This document shows, one piece after another, positions 38,137-48,100 of a stretch of 64,000 nt of DNA. The stretch comes from Blastomussa wellsi (Eukaryota > Cnidaria > Anthozoa > Scleractinia > Plerogyridae). The DNA lies in the NCBI GenBank assembly GCA_947652115.1, contig OX393563.1, positions 28,128,656 through 28,192,655 on the forward strand. Direction: 5' to 3'. Under the pieces are notes generated by a model, which saw only the letters and a list, made by a program, of their open reading frames with translations, ran no database searches and was not told where the DNA came from. Positions within the stretch are counted from its first letter, which is position 1. Every line of letters begins with the position of its first letter. Made by a program: the position numbers and the translations under genes.

Positions 38137-38556
38137 ATGGCAAGTATCGCAATTATGGTTGGCGGTGCTTTGGTGAACGCAGTGGCTTTCATCGGCGGCA
38201 GTTATCTGGCGAAGGCTTTGGATGGTGATGGCCAGGCCTCGCGTGAAGAAATAGAGCGCCACGACCGAGCTATGGAGGAGTATCAAGCTGCGTACAACAA
38301 ATTCGTGCGCGACCGCACCAAACGTCTCGACTGGATTGAAACAAACGAGCGCATGAAAGCTGACGCCAAGCAGGATTTCACAAACACTGACTACGCTTTA
38401 AAACTTTACAACCAGGCGCATCCTGAAGAGGCTCCTCTAAAAGAGCCCAAATTTTCGGATTTTTATCAACCAAGCCAGCGGCAAAAAAATGGTGAACTCA
38501 TGTTCGTCGGGGCCGGGGCTCTCGCTTTGGGCTACGCTGCTTTCCGGTTCTTTTAA
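38137..38556 (+). CDS. Polinton-2 membrane protein with N- and C-terminal hydrophobic helices
   Basis: From ATG 38137 the protein has 139 residues. ASIAIMVGGALVNAVAFIGG at the start and ELMFVGAGALALGYAAFRFF at the end are hydrophobic; the middle is a charged helix (REEIERHDRAMEEYQAAYNK). A frame upstream to a TTG at 38110 is open, but the ATG is preferred. It could be a virion membrane or minor capsid component; no family recognised. Confidence 0.45.
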   Translation: MASIAIMVGGALVNAVAFIGGSYLAKALDGDGQASREEIERHDRAMEEYQAAYNKFVRDRTKRLDWIETNERMKADAKQDFTNTDYALKLYNQAHPEEAPLKEPKFSDFYQPSQRQKNGELMFVGAGALALGYAAFRFF

Positions 38557-38577
38557 ACTTTTTTTTACCTCTTTTAT

Positions 38578-38721
38578 ATGGATTTCTACTGTGTGTATGA
38601 GAAGAAGATCACCCCCAACGTTCGTGGGAGTGAAAGACTCGGAAAAACAAAAAATGGGCAAACCTTTCTGAAAGTCAAATGCGCCTCTTGCGGGAAAACC
38701 AAAACAAGATTCATCTGCTAA
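38578..38721 (+). CDS. Polinton-2 47-aa zinc-ribbon-like protein
   Basis: A very short gene behind 'cttttat', opening MDFYCVYEKKITPN and ending VKCASCGKTKTRFIC before TAA. The CxxC-GKTK-RF end resembles the small DUF5679-like zinc ribbons often found in cnidarian Polintons, where the first CxxC pair is usually present; here it is reduced to a single Cys. Start and spacing match the neighbouring genes. Confidence 0.5.
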   Translation: MDFYCVYEKKITPNVRGSERLGKTKNGQTFLKVKCASCGKTKTRFIC

Positions 38722-38749
38722 CATTTAAACTTTTTTTCACCTCGTTTAT

Positions 38750-39748
38750 ATGGACACCAAACTCGCGAAGATTTACTACAGCCCTGGCGGTTATTGGAAA
38801 GGCATTGCCGCCATCAAAAAACTGGCCGCGGCTGCAAACGTCCCGGAAGACACCGCAAAAAAATGGTTGATCCAGCAAGCCCTCTGGCAGATATTCCTTC
38901 CGGCGCCGAAGCATATACCTCGACCGAAATTCGACGTGTCCTTACCCAACAAGGTCCACCAGGCGGACCTTCTTTTTTTGCCTCACGATAAACTGCCTCG
39001 CGGTCGCAAAGTCTGGAAATACGCGCTGAACGTTGTCGACGTGGCCAGCCGTTTCAAAGAGTCCGAACCCTTGACCTCGAAAAATTCTGATGAGGTTGCC
39101 CAGGCTTTTCAGAAAATTTACAAGCGCGGCCCTTTGAAATGGCCTGAAATGTTGCAAGTTGACCCTGGGCGCGAATTCATGGGCGCCGTGACGAAAGTCA
39201 TGGAAAATCACAAAACTTTCATCCGGCGCGGGCGCGTCAACATTCACCGCGATCAGGCCATTGTTGAACGTTACAACCGCACCCTTGCCGAACGCCTGTT
39301 CGGTCACCAGTATGCCGTGGAAATGCGGCTGCCTGAGGGCCAGCGGTCCAGGGCATGGGTGAAAAGACTTCCTGAAGTTGTTTCGGCTTTGAACAACGAG
39401 GTGACCAGCCTCATCGGAAAGAAACCCGCTGTTGCAATCAAAGAGAAATCTGTTTTTTCGAAACCTTCGACTGCTTATCACAGACCTGTTGGGAAGGATG
39501 AAAAAATCCTGCCATATCTTGTTCAGGTTCGTCATCTTTACGAACCTGGTGAGCTTGAAGGGGGGAAAAAAAGAGCCACGGATCCGGTTTGGTCTTTGAA
39601 AGTTTTCACCATTGAAAAGGTTTTACAAAAACCGGATCAGCCCTTTCTGTACTATTTGCATGATGGACCCAAGCGCGGCTTTGTGCGTGAAGAGCTGCTG
39701 GTTATTCCTCCAAACACCGTTCTCCCGCCAGCCAGCGTGGACAGTTGA
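38750..39748 (+). CDS. Polinton-2 retroviral-type DDE integrase
   Basis: The 332-residue protein starts at ATG 38750 behind 'cgtttat'. An N-terminal helical segment (about 60 residues) precedes the catalytic core. Core acids are in VHQADLLFLP (Asp about 73), MLQVDPGREFMG (Asp about 137) and AIVERYNRTLAERL (Glu about 173), the D,D(35)E arrangement of retroviral and Polinton c-integrases. The C-terminal part (VRHLYEPGELEGGKKRATDP, then WSLKVFTIEKV and YYLHDGPKRGFVREELL) is an SH3-like or chromo-shadow-like tail rather than a clear chromodomain. The enzyme would process the TIR ends and join them to host DNA with a 5-6 bp stagger, consistent with the AAGTT flanks. Confidence 0.9.
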   Translation: MDTKLAKIYYSPGGYWKGIAAIKKLAAAANVPEDTAKKWLIQQALWQIFLPAPKHIPRPKFDVSLPNKVHQADLLFLPHDKLPRGRKVWKYALNVVDVASRFKESEPLTSKNSDEVAQAFQKIYKRGPLKWPEMLQVDPGREFMGAVTKVMENHKTFIRRGRVNIHRDQAIVERYNRTLAERLFGHQYAVEMRLPEGQRSRAWVKRLPEVVSALNNEVTSLIGKKPAVAIKEKSVFSKPSTAYHRPVGKDEKILPYLVQVRHLYEPGELEGGKKRATDPVWSLKVFTIEKVLQKPDQPFLYYLHDGPKRGFVREELLVIPPNTVLPPASVDS

Positions 39749-39771
39749 ACAAACAAATGAAATTTTGAAAA

Positions 39772-39996
39772 ATGGGCCGTGGACGCAACGGTGTTCTCAT
39801 TCAAGCTTCAACCATTGGGAAAAGAAGGACAAGAAGTGACGTTAACCAAAAATATTCTGATATTTTTGGCAGAAACAACACCGTTAAAAATCCTGAAGAA
39901 ATTTTTATTGACCCTGGAGTTTTGAATTATTTGCGCAGTTTGCGCCCGAGCGAGATTGTTAAAACTGTTATTCCAACCACTCCCCGAGCGCTGTGA
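39772..39996 (+). CDS. Polinton-2 short protein overlapping the polymerase 3' end
   Basis: ATG 39772 opens 74 codons ending at 39996, overlapping the polymerase stop region on the other strand by 29 bp. The protein is basic at the N-terminus (MGRGRNGVLIQASTIGKRRT) with a following PGVLNYLRSLRPSEIVK helix. No family recognised; position and leader spacing fit a real gene. Confidence 0.4.
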   Translation: MGRGRNGVLIQASTIGKRRTRSDVNQKYSDIFGRNNTVKNPEEIFIDPGVLNYLRSLRPSEIVKTVIPTTPRAL

Positions 39997-42900
39997 TCAC
40001 TTCCGTGTCCAACAGTTCTGCAAAGTCTTCTTCTGTGAGTGAGGTGTCACCCCACACCCCACAACACTCTTTTTTCCCATATGCTTTTGTGTGGATCCCG
40101 TCTTCCGCAATCCAGCGTTTTGAATCAAACGCGCACAGTGAAATCTTGTTCACGTGCATGCCCCAGATTTCATGCCCTTCGCTCCGCAGAATGTTCATGC
40201 CGTGTCTCATCTGTTTCTTCTCGCCAAAAATCATTTCGCGGTAATGCTCGTGCTTGATTTTTTTCTTGACGACGCACTTTTTCACCCCCTTTGCCTTTTT
40301 TATATTTTTTTCGTCCCCTCGGAGGATGGAATACATTTTTGACCTGAGACAGATGACTTCGTCAATTGGCACCCCCGCGCATTCATCTTTCATTTTGCCC
40401 AGGACCTTTTTGTTGACGTTTGAGTGCAGCGGGTGCTCCTTCGGGTAATCACTCAAGTCATACAATGATTTGTTTCGTGCAACGTCTTTGTACACGTCTT
40501 CTGTTTCGATCTCGAGCAGAAGGCTGTCCGTGTCTGTGTACAAAAGTTCACATTTTGGTCCGTACTGCTTTTTCAGGTGGTTGTAGAAAAAGTCGTACAT
40601 GAGGATCTTGCTGTTGTCCAGGATCGTCATGCCCGTGTACACCGGTTTGTTCAGCAGAATTTTTCCTTTGTGCATGTGTATGCCCGCCATATCATTTGTG
40701 AATTCTACAAACCTTGAGAACAGGGGGCTGGCAACCAGTTTTCTTATTTTGTTTTCTTCATCACCGCGCACGATTTTGATGTCCGTGCGCTTCCGCAGGT
40801 TCTCCGTCGTTTTCCCGAACACCGAGTTGTTCATCAGCTTGTAGAAGTTCTTTTCAAAGTCGCTTTTTGCTTCTTTTCGGAACTCTGTGTTCATCATGAT
40901 GTACGGCTCCATCCAGCGCTCTTGATTGAACTCGAGCACCTTGTGGACTTTTTTCAATTTCATGCCCTGTTTCAGATAAAACTGGAGGTTTCTGTAATGC
41001 ACAACGTAGTTGTTTTTGTCTTCAAGCGTCAGCAGCAGCTTCTTGTCTTTGGGTGGTTTCAGATCAAGCTTTTCCATCAAACGATTTTGATAGTCCGACA
41101 TGTCCTCTTTTTTTACCGCCTTTTTTTCCGGTGCAAGCGGATAGCTGTTGTGCTCTTCATGCAGTTCCACCGGATATTCAAGGTCAACCTCGAGAATCCA
41201 ACCAATTTTTGCACCCTCTTTTTTCTTTTGGATTTCTTCTTCGGTCGGCATGACGCGTTTCCATTTGAAATTCCTCAATGGCAGGGGCTTGCACATGGCC
41301 CAACCGTAAAGGTTATTTGCATCGAGATACATTATCCAACTTTTCGGTTTGGTCTCATCAAAACCTTTGCACATTGGGTTGTTTGCTTTGGCGTGTCTCT
41401 TGCTTGCCATTGAAATCCCGCCGCGCATCCCCCTTTCCACAAACAAATGCATGTCGATGTCTGTGAAAAGCTCCAGCTCGACGCCTGTCATTTTCAAGAG
41501 CGCGTCCCAGCTCAATCCTGGTGATGTGAAATAATGCGCCGGATCCAGCCCATACTGCTTTTGGCATAAGCCTCTGAAGTTTTCAAAAACATCTGCCAGA
41601 AGGGCAACATCCGTTTGCACATAGAGATCGTGATAATCTCCAAGATTTTTACACTCAAACGTTTTCCAGACTTTCTGTGCGTGCGCATATTCAGCATCTG
41701 AAATTCCTTCGTCATTCAGTTTGCTGTAAAACTTGTCTTTTTCCGGCAGTTTTGTCTCGTCGAATTTCTCCCATGAGTCCATGTACTCATAAGGATAAAT
41801 ACCTTTTTGGAACAAAAGATCACTTCCCTTTGAGATTCTTTCTGTGTTTTTCAAAGCCTCTTTTGGTATTGCTTTCACAAGTGAATCGAGGCTCCCCTGC
41901 AGAAAATTCAAGCTGTCTATGAAATGCAGGCCCCCCATGGAAAATGTGATGTACTTTTCCATGTTGTTGGCGATGCATTTCACTTCTTTTTCCTGCTGCG
42001 CCATCGCTTGCATCAAGTGGTGTGCATCATAGCCTCTCAGATTGTGAAATACAACTGGAATTGGGAATGTTTTTGGCTTCAACTTCAGTTTGAAATTGCA
42101 CCCATTGTGCGCAGCTCCGCGGAACTTGCCTGTCACGTGGCAGTGGTCTTTTACCGCGTCTCTGAAAACTGGCTGGATCAACGGTTTTTCGCAGAATCGA
42201 CATTTTTCTTGTTTTTCCGCCGCTTCTTTTTGCTCCTCTGTCAACTTTTTCATGCAAATGAAATCAAGCTTCTTTTGCGCAAACCAGAAACATTTTTTGT
42301 GAACCTGCCCCAAATATTCGTCTTTGTTTTTGTTCCATGCTGGCAATGAGTCGAGGAAATTTTCTTTCATCAAACTTTTGTTGCATATATGGCATTCTGT
42401 TGCGCTTTTGAAATTTTCCCAATCTTTTGGTGACATCTCAACCGGTTTTGGTTCTTCCACACTTTCTCTCAATTTTTCTTCCTCTTGCACGATGTCGCTC
42501 AAAAAGTTTCCCACCGCATTTTTTCCCCTCCAGACTTTTGAATTCATGATTTCGCCGTCGCTTCTCACACACATCCAGGCGTACCCGCACGCTTCGTGCC
42601 ATTCAGTTTTTTCCGTGAAACTTTTTTCTTTGCTCTCTGGCCCTCGCTCGCAAATTGGGATTTTTTTCACAAGTGCCTCAAAGTCTGCATAAATCACGAA
42701 TGGCGCCTTCATCTGTTTGTGAAAATTTTGAAATATTGTCTTGTTTTTCCCTTCTTCCGGCGTGTCAATCCTTGTGGGTCTGCCCTCCAAGCCGTTGCAA
42801 TATTTTTCATGCTCTGCAAGCAAATCCGCTCTTGTGAAACCTGTCAGGCACATCATGCAGTAGTGCTTTGTGTGGTGGGCTTTGGTCTGATCGCGAAACA

Positions 42901-43843
42901 GAGCGCTCACTTTTTTTACAAAACAGTAATGTTGAATTTCTCCTGACTCAACCAGAATCAAATTAATACGTGGCAAGCTTTTCTCTTTCTCACTCACATG
43001 GTAGAATATCACGCAGTTTTTTTCCCAGCCAAAGACGTTTATTGCCAGATGTGCGTTTTGTTTTTCAAGCTTTTCAATCTGTGACACCGGTGTTGGAAAA
43101 TTGATGCCTGTCCAATTTATTCCGTCGTTGACCGGATATTTGCTTGGCCTTTGTGGGTTCTTCCCGTCTCTTGGTGGGTATAAAGCTGCTCTGAGCGCCC
43201 ACTTCAAACATTCGTTGTCTGTGTTTTTCACATTTACAATTGCTTTCTTGGCCGCAAGTTTGGCCGGCAGTGGCAACCATGACCCCCCGCGCAATGGCTG
43301 AAAGCGCGCGACATTCACGTATGCGACCATTACTTCAACAAAATCCCATCCTGATCCTTCTGCTGACCAGTTCTCGATTTCTCCATTGATCTGGTCAATA
43401 AATTCATCGAATTTCTGGACAAACTTTTCTTCATCTTCCAGATCTTTCTGAAAGAAAATATATGGATCGTCGTTTTTGAAATAAACTTCTTTTTCATCCT
43501 TTTTCGTACCTCCTTCTCCATCGTCAATTTCTCGTGAAAACTTCACTCTCAATCCGAATCCCACTTTCACGTTTTTCAATGAAACAATTTCATTTTTCAC
43601 CACATTTATGAACTTATCTTTATAAAAGTTTGCAAAAGTGTGGGGATCTTTGTTGTTTGGGTCATTTTCTCTGAATCTCATCCACCAGACGCGGAGCCAT
43701 TCTCGGTAATTCGTTTGTGAAATCCTGAAATTTCCGTAAGGAAGAAGGTTCTTTTTTTCTGGGTCCAATGTTTCTTGTTGAATTCTGGGGGTTTGACCGT
43801 AAAACATTTGCAGTACATCGTTTGAATAGTCAGCTGCGGCCAT
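39968..43843 (-). CDS. Polinton-2 protein-primed type B DNA polymerase
   Basis: From ATG 43843, inside the right TIR, the frame runs 1291 residues without a break. The N-terminal 350 residues contain a conserved GSGWDFVEVMVAYVNVARF block and a zinc-finger-like segment (HYCMMCLTGF to HEKYC); this region may supply the terminal-protein function. Exonuclease motif I is FVIYADFEALV (about residue 385). A Cys/His module (CRFCEKPLI to DHCHVTGKFRGAA, about 550-585) resembling an endonuclease-VII-type zinc fold is inserted before FHNLRGYDAHH (about 600). Polymerase motif A is YLDANNLYGWAMC (about 843), motif B region LMNNSVFGKTTENL (about 1004) and motif C YTDTDSLLLE (about 1105). The enzyme would copy the element end to end from protein-primed termini. 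All catalytic residues are present. Confidence 0.93.
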   Translation of the reverse strand: MAAADYSNDVLQMFYGQTPRIQQETLDPEKKNLLPYGNFRISQTNYREWLRVWWMRFRENDPNNKDPHTFANFYKDKFINVVKNEIVSLKNVKVGFGLRVKFSREIDDGEGGTKKDEKEVYFKNDDPYIFFQKDLEDEEKFVQKFDEFIDQINGEIENWSAEGSGWDFVEVMVAYVNVARFQPLRGGSWLPLPAKLAAKKAIVNVKNTDNECLKWALRAALYPPRDGKNPQRPSKYPVNDGINWTGINFPTPVSQIEKLEKQNAHLAINVFGWEKNCVIFYHVSEKEKSLPRINLILVESGEIQHYCFVKKVSALFRDQTKAHHTKHYCMMCLTGFTRADLLAEHEKYCNGLEGRPTRIDTPEEGKNKTIFQNFHKQMKAPFVIYADFEALVKKIPICERGPESKEKSFTEKTEWHEACGYAWMCVRSDGEIMNSKVWRGKNAVGNFLSDIVQEEEKLRESVEEPKPVEMSPKDWENFKSATECHICNKSLMKENFLDSLPAWNKNKDEYLGQVHKKCFWFAQKKLDFICMKKLTEEQKEAAEKQEKCRFCEKPLIQPVFRDAVKDHCHVTGKFRGAAHNGCNFKLKLKPKTFPIPVVFHNLRGYDAHHLMQAMAQQEKEVKCIANNMEKYITFSMGGLHFIDSLNFLQGSLDSLVKAIPKEALKNTERISKGSDLLFQKGIYPYEYMDSWEKFDETKLPEKDKFYSKLNDEGISDAEYAHAQKVWKTFECKNLGDYHDLYVQTDVALLADVFENFRGLCQKQYGLDPAHYFTSPGLSWDALLKMTGVELELFTDIDMHLFVERGMRGGISMASKRHAKANNPMCKGFDETKPKSWIMYLDANNLYGWAMCKPLPLRNFKWKRVMPTEEEIQKKKEGAKIGWILEVDLEYPVELHEEHNSYPLAPEKKAVKKEDMSDYQNRLMEKLDLKPPKDKKLLLTLEDKNNYVVHYRNLQFYLKQGMKLKKVHKVLEFNQERWMEPYIMMNTEFRKEAKSDFEKNFYKLMNNSVFGKTTENLRKRTDIKIVRGDEENKIRKLVASPLFSRFVEFTNDMAGIHMHKGKILLNKPVYTGMTILDNSKILMYDFFYNHLKKQYGPKCELLYTDTDSLLLEIETEDVYKDVARNKSLYDLSDYPKEHPLHSNVNKKVLGKMKDECAGVPIDEVICLRSKMYSILRGDEKNIKKAKGVKKCVVKKKIKHEHYREMIFGEKKQMRHGMNILRSEGHEIWGMHVNKISLCAFDSKRWIAEDGIHTKAYGKKECCGVWGDTSLTEEDFAELLDTEVITALGEWLE

Positions 43844-44113
43844 GTTCGCGTATATGGATGCGCGCACACTTCTTCAAATGGAAAATAATTCTGGCACACT
43901 TTGTGCAAAATATGCAAGAGTGGTTCTGGCACACTTTTGTGAACGCATGTGCAAAATTGGTGTTTTTCCCACACACATAGAAAGGAGTGGTTTTGGACAC
44001 ACCGGGGTTAAAATTTGTTGTCGATGCAAACACGGCGACAAATTTGTCGCCGTGTTTGCATCGTCAACAAATTTTAACCCCGGTGTGCCAGAAAGCCTAG
44101 TTTACATGTGTGT
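43809..44113 (-). repeat. Polinton-2 right TIR (305 bp)
   Basis: Inverted copy of 28,330-28,634. It contains the polymerase start codon (43,841-43,843) and the near-perfect internal palindrome. Ends CATGTGTGT at 44113, followed by AAGTT. Confidence 0.95.
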
Positions 44114-44118
44114 AAGTT

Positions 44119-44589
44119 ACTGATACTGACTCTTTGTGTTATAATATAAAGACCCATGATATTTGTGAAGATTTGTGGCAAGATAAGGATTTGTTTGATA
44201 ATTCAGATTATGATACAAGTAGTAAATATTTCTTCAAAGAAAATAAAAAAGTTATTGGGAAAATGAAAGATGAAAGTTGTTGGGTGCCTATTAGGGAATT
44301 CTGTGGGTTGAGGGCAAAGATGTATGCTTATGAGAAAGAAGATGGTAAGGGCGATGTGAAGGCTAAGGGTATTAAGAAGGGAGTGATTAAGAGAGATATT
44401 AAGATGGAGAACTTCAAGAATACACTGTTTAATGAGCGTGAAGATTATCATAAGATGAGAAGTATTAGGAGTAAGGGACATGAATTGAGTAGTGTAGAAT
44501 TAAATAAGAAATCCTTAAGTTGTTATGATGATAAAAGGTATTTAGAAAGTGATGGAATTCAAACGAGAGCATATGGATTTAAGAATTAG
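44119..44589 (+). pseudogene. Polinton-1 polymerase, C-terminal part
   Basis: Downstream of Polinton-2 the Polinton-1 polymerase resumes with motif C (TDTDSLCYN at about 44,120), then IGKMKDESCWVPI, FCGLRAKMYAYE and AKGIKKGVIKRDI, ending at TAG 44587-44589. The segment is the expected end of the gene cut at 28,329. The frame on either side of the target duplication does not rejoin exactly, implying a small indel at or before insertion. Confidence 0.85.
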
Positions 44590-45140
44590 GTGAATAAAAT
44601 GCTTGTAAATGTGATAATTATTTAGTTTTCTGTTAAATTTTAATTTTGTAATTTTTCTATTTTTATAACTCAATTTTCCACGTTTTGTCTTGTTGGTTAA
44701 ATTGAAATATTTTTGCTTTATTGATGTTTTGGATTTAATTTTTTTATATTGTCCCAAAAACGTTGTTGGTTAAATTGAAATATTTTTGCTTTATTTGTGT
44801 TGTGGATTAGCAAATTGTTTGATTATTTTAAAATTTTTAATATTATCCCAAAAACGTTGTTGGTTAAATTGAAATATTTTTGCTTTATTGGTGTTGTGGA
44901 TTGGTGAAAAGTGTGGTTATTTTTAAGTTTATTTTTTGATTTAATTTTTGTCTAAGAATTTAATTTTTTTATATTGTCCCACAAACGTTGTTGATTAAAT
45001 TGAAATATTTTTCCTTTATTGGTGTTGTAGATTGGTGAAAAGTGTGGTTATTTTTAACTTTATTTTTTGATTTAATTTTTGTCTAAGAATTCTAAGACAA
45101 ATTTAATATTGTCCCCAAAACGTTCTTTTATATACTACTA
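44590..45140. repeat. AT-rich repeat array at the probable right end of Polinton-1
   Basis: Four loosely spaced copies of 'ttgttggttaaattgaaata' with 'tttttgctttattg' lie at about 44,690, 44,764, 44,859 and 44,987, separated by T-rich sequence and 'attgtcccaaaaacg'. No gene. These may be the subterminal or terminal repeats of Polinton-1, but the matching left copy is missing. Confidence 0.65.
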
Positions 45141-48100
45141 AGGGCCTCAAATATACTGTAATGGTCCCTACAGGAAAAATTACACTGAAGTGTCGGTCTC
45201 TTTCAACGTCTCGATACGGGTTTGGATTTTAAATAAAACAACATCTTGTTTTAAAAAAACAGTTTTTGTTATTTGTTCTTTGGCAACTATTATAAATTAA
45301 ATCAGAAAAGATGAACAAAGTAACTGAAAATCATGAAAAGCTGTTCATAGAGGCTGAAATCCTGTATAATCGCCTCTGGGTGATGTTGCAATGTTTGGGA
45401 ATATAAGGGAAATTATAAAAAATCCTATTTATAATTGCTTTGACCTGAAGGTCTCTGTTTTAAAGAATTTTTGGTGCCACTTGCTTTGTAGTTTCAGACA
45501 GATATTAATAACTGGATCGTAAACAATATTCTTAGTAACACTTTCAAAACGAGTTGAAAAGGTTTCCGACATTTTTAAAGTTTTTGAAAAGGTTTCCGAC
45601 ATTTAGTTTGAAATTATTTAAGCATAGAGACTATTTTCATATTATTAGTTATTACTCATCTACTCCCTTAATCAGTCACTCATCCCTATCGCGTCGGCTG
45701 CCGCACGCAAAGTGCGGCATATATTGTTCCTAAAGTGCGTTTGAATTGACCGCGGCGATCCTTTCTCCATTTCATGTTACTAATATGTAGCCTTATCTGT
45801 TACTAAGTTTCTGTGTCAGAATCTTAATAAAACAAAAACAAAAAAACTTAGTAACACATAAGGCTACACATTAGTAACATGAAACGGAGAAAGGATCGAG
45901 GCGACAATTTGTAAACAATATATGCCGCCCTTTGCGTGCGGCAGCCGAGGTTTTAGGGATAAGTGAATGACTAAGGGAGTAGATGAGTAATAACTAATAA
46001 TATAAAAATAGTTTCTATGCTTTATTTATTTAAAAGTAAATGTCGGAAACCTTTCAACAAATTTTGAAAATGTCAGAAACCTTTCAAAGGATTTTTTAAG
46101 AAGTTTGTTTACGATCCAGTTATTAATAACTGTCTTATAATTGCTAGTAAAAATATTTTCAACAGACAATTGGTGGAAAAATCTATTAAAACAAAGACCT
46201 TGACTGGAAATATACTAAAAATTCTGCTTCCACAGTGTGCATGCCACTCTCAATGTTATGACAAAAGACTTCAACAGGTTATAAACTATTAAAAGCCATG
46301 TGTTCAAATATTTTGTATTACAATCTTGTCTAAGTTTACCATCTTACATATAAAATTGAAATAAAATAATGGATAAATGAATCCAATAGCATCTGACAAT
46401 CAGACCGAGTCATGTCATTGTGAAATAACCATCATTCTGGTACTAAAATGTATGAATTCTTGAGATACGATATTGCCAAACATTGCCACATCGTCCCAAG
46501 GCGATTATACTGGAATTCAGCCACTATCAACAGCTCTTTACGATTTCCAGTTACTTTGTAAAGCGGTGTTTAAAGACGGTTGTTTTATTTAAAATCCATC
46601 GTCGCACTCAGACTTTGAAAGAGACCGAATTCGCTTCAGTTTAATATTCCCTTAACTGACTTTTCCTAGGAAGGGCCTCAAAATATACTGTAATGGTCCC
46701 TACAGGAAAAATTACACTGAAGTGCCGGTCTCTTTCAACGTCTAGATACGGGGATAGATTTTAAATAAAACAACATCTTGTTTTAAAAAAGAGTTTCTGT
46801 TATTTGTTCTCTGGCAACTATTATAAATTAAAACAGAAAAGATGAACAAAGTAACTGAAAATCGTGAAAAGTTGTTCATAGAGGCTGAAATCCTGCATAA
46901 TCGCCTTTGTGTGATGTTGCAATGTTTGGGAATATAAGGGAAATTATAAAAAATCCTATTTATAATTGCTTTGACCTGAAGGTCTTTGTTTTTAAGAATT
47001 TTTGGTGCCACTTGCTTTGTAGTTTCAGACAGATATTAATAACTGGATCGTAAACAAACTTCTTAGTAACACTTTCAAAACGAGATGAAAAGGTTTCCGA
47101 CATTTTCAAAGTTTTTGAAAAGGTTTTCCGACATTTAGTTTGAAACTATTTAAGCATAGAGACTATTTTCATATTGTTAGTTATTACTCATCTACTCCCT
47201 TAATCAGTCACTCATCCCTATCGCGTCGGCTGCCGCACGCAAAGTGCGGCATATATTGTTCCTAAAGTGCGTTTGGATTGACCGCCGCTATCCTTTCTCC
47301 ATTTCATGTTACTAATATGTAGCCTTATCTGTTACTAAGTTTCTGTGACATTATCTTAATAAAACAAAAACAAAAAAACTTAGTAACACATAAGGCTACA
47401 CATTAGTAACATGAAACGGAGAAAGGATCGAGGCGACAATTTGTAAACAATATATGCCGCCCTTTGCGTGCGGTAGCCGAGGTTTTAGGGATAAGTGAAT
47501 GACTAAGGGAGTAGATGAGTAATAACTAATAATATAAAAATAGTTTCTATGCTTTATTTATTTCAAAGTAAATGTCGGAAACCTTTCAACAAATTTTGAA
47601 AATTTCAGAAACCTTTCAAAGGATTTTTTAAGAAGTTTGTTTACGATCCAGTTATTAATAACTGTCTTATAATTGCTAGTAAAAATATTTTCAACAGGCA
47701 ATTGGCGGAAAAATCTATTAAATCAAAGATCTTGACTGGAAATATACTAAAAATTCTGCTTCCACAGTGTGCATGCCACTCTCAATGTTATGACAAAATA
47801 CTTTAACAGGTTATAAACTATTGAAAGCCATGTGTTCAAATATTCTGTATTACAATCTTGTCTAAGTTTACCACCTTACATATAAAATTGAAATAAAATA
47901 ATGGATAAATGAAGCCAATAGCATATGACAATCAGACCGAGTCATGTAATTGTGAAATAACCATCATTCTGGTACTAAAATTAATGAATTCTTGAGATAC
48001 GATATTGCCAAAGATTGCCACATCGTCCCAAGGCGATTATACTGGAATTCAGCCACTATCAACAGCTCTTTAAGATTTCCAGTTACTTTGTAAAGCGGTG

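Larger units (their letters stand above)
28330..44113. mobile_element. insertion C: Polinton-2, near-intact Maverick/adintovirus-like element
   Basis: This 15.8-kb element has 305-bp TIRs and is flanked by AAGTT on both sides (28325-28329 and 44114-44118; AAGTTA if one terminal base is assigned to the target). It interrupts the Polinton-1 polymerase. It encodes a retroviral-type integrase, protein-primed polymerase, packaging ATPase, probable double-jelly-roll capsid protein, two penton-like proteins and about a dozen others, all with open frames. Base composition is visibly richer in G and C than Polinton-1. Termini are ACACACATG rather than the usual AG. No adenovirus-type protease was recognised. 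Confidence 0.9.

Noticed and set aside
41677..42946. Several plus-strand frames of 60-140 codons
   Set aside because: All are antisense to the 1291-residue polymerase, which has clear motifs.
45660..45970. CRISPR-like or tRNA-like structure in the foldback unit
   Set aside because: The repeats are long inverted arms without unique spacers, and no cloverleaf or anticodon arrangement was found.
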